The notes beneath the pieces are model-generated. The model was not told the origin of the DNA. It saw nothing but the letters and a program-made list of their open reading frames with translations, and ran no database searches. The position numbers and the translations under genes are program-made. 64,000 bases of DNA from Zooshikella sp050749885. GTDB lineage: Bacteria > Pseudomonadota > Gammaproteobacteria > Pseudomonadales > Zooshikellaceae. The stretch is taken from assembly GCF_050749885.1 (NCBI RefSeq), contig NZ_JBOIUB010000012.1, forward strand, positions 111,046-175,045, written 5' to 3'. Positions 63,698 to 64,000 of this stretch are shown piece by piece. Position 1 is the first letter of the stretch. Every line of letters starts with the position of its first letter.

Positions 63698-63879
63698 AAT
63701 AAGCTCATTTAACTAATTGATCTTTTCTACCAATAAAAAAGTAAAGGCTAACTGTTTGCAAATAGCAAGGTTATAAGCATCACTTGGGGTAACCTCTAAC
63801 AAAGACAAATAACGTTCACTACCTTCCACAGTTTCGGATAATAAGTGCAAGTTCCATTAAGTTACTTATTAAATACTAC

Positions 63880-63999
63880 CTAGTCACTAGCAAAGGATAC
63901 CGTTGTTTCTCTAAAAAATGATTTTATTAATGCTTTATTTTGTGCAATCAATTCTAAATCGATAAATGTTCTTTCTAGCAGTGATTCCCCCTTTTTAAG
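63880..63999 (-). CDS. C-terminal end of a gene cut by the window edge (unidentified)
   Basis: On the minus strand a frame enters from the right edge and runs 39 codons to a TAG at 63880-63882, reading ...KKGESLLERTFIDLELIAQNK and ending TTVSFASD. The composition looks coding. It is too short to identify. Confidence 0.4.
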   Translation of the reverse strand, partial: LKKGESLLERTFIDLELIAQNKALIKSFFRETTVSFASD

Positions 64000-64000
64000 T

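Overview
The window looks like chromosomal DNA of a low-GC marine gammaproteobacterium. The gene set (dbpA, dinG, dinB, sbcB, purU, aspA, ychJ, a TAXI-TRAP transporter, a DUF3379 anti-sigma factor with its ECF sigma factor, DUF1538, DUF3461, two initiator tRNAs) fits the Oceanospirillales, perhaps near Zooshikella or Spartinivicinus. That placement is inference from gene content and base composition, since no rRNA or marker phylogeny is available. I see no prophage, CRISPR array or intact insertion sequence. The only mobile DNA is a 142-bp MITE-like element and a 35-bp remnant of the same family.

Layout. 1-2.6 kb: end of a cut-off gene, an AcpH-type phosphodiesterase, and dbpA. 2.7-7.5 kb: an accessory patch of unknown small or membrane proteins, a TPR protein and an orphan Tdi1-type immunity protein. 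7.6-11.8 kb: an RND pump and its adaptor. 11.8-17.6 kb: a GNAT acetyltransferase overlapping an XRE-type regulator tail to tail, a hydrolase, a thioesterase, DUF2489, an anti-sigma/sigma pair and a SlyB-like lipoprotein. 18-26.4 kb: a diguanylate cyclase, small proteins, an acyltransferase, a Sel1 protein, a serine hydrolase and dinG. 26.6-30.9 kb: two DUF4360 paralogues, YchJ, and a GAPDH homologue that has lost its catalytic residues. 31-36 kb: a TAXI-TRAP operon with a universal stress protein and DUF3461. 36-42.2 kb: DNA polymerase IV, a LuxR-type regulator, DUF99 and a BarA-like hybrid kinase. 42.4-42.6 kb: two identical initiator tRNAs behind a near-consensus promoter. 43-47 kb: a dicarboxylate/amino-acid symporter, then a four-gene operon of two DUF1538 membrane proteins, a PII-like protein and a CBS protein. 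47-51 kb: a 36-aa membrane protein behind a Fur box, an amino-acid-binding protein, aspA and an eIF2B-like protein. 51-54.2 kb: a FixL/FixJ-like pair followed by a receiver that has lost its phosphorylation residues. 54.4-59.9 kb: an ion channel, purU, sbcB and several small envelope proteins, one with an exported Sm-like domain. 59.9-61 kb: a long non-coding stretch. 61-64 kb: a beta-barrel protein, the MITE, a lipoprotein with twelve Thr-Glu-Gln repeats, and a pair of unknown genes with an ADP-ribosyltransferase-like N-terminus.

Themes. Signal transduction is dense: a sigma/anti-sigma pair, a diguanylate cyclase, a hybrid kinase, a LuxR regulator, a FixLJ-like pair and a PII/CBS module. Uptake and use of C4-dicarboxylates and amino acids is the clearest metabolic theme (TRAP, symporter, ArgT-like binding protein, aspartase). 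The most interesting items are the DUF1538-PII-CBS operon with its repeat-rich upstream region, the Fur-controlled microprotein, the GAPDH homologue lacking both catalytic residues, the pseudo-receiver beside the FixLJ-like pair, the exported Sm-like protein, and the TA-flanked MITE family.
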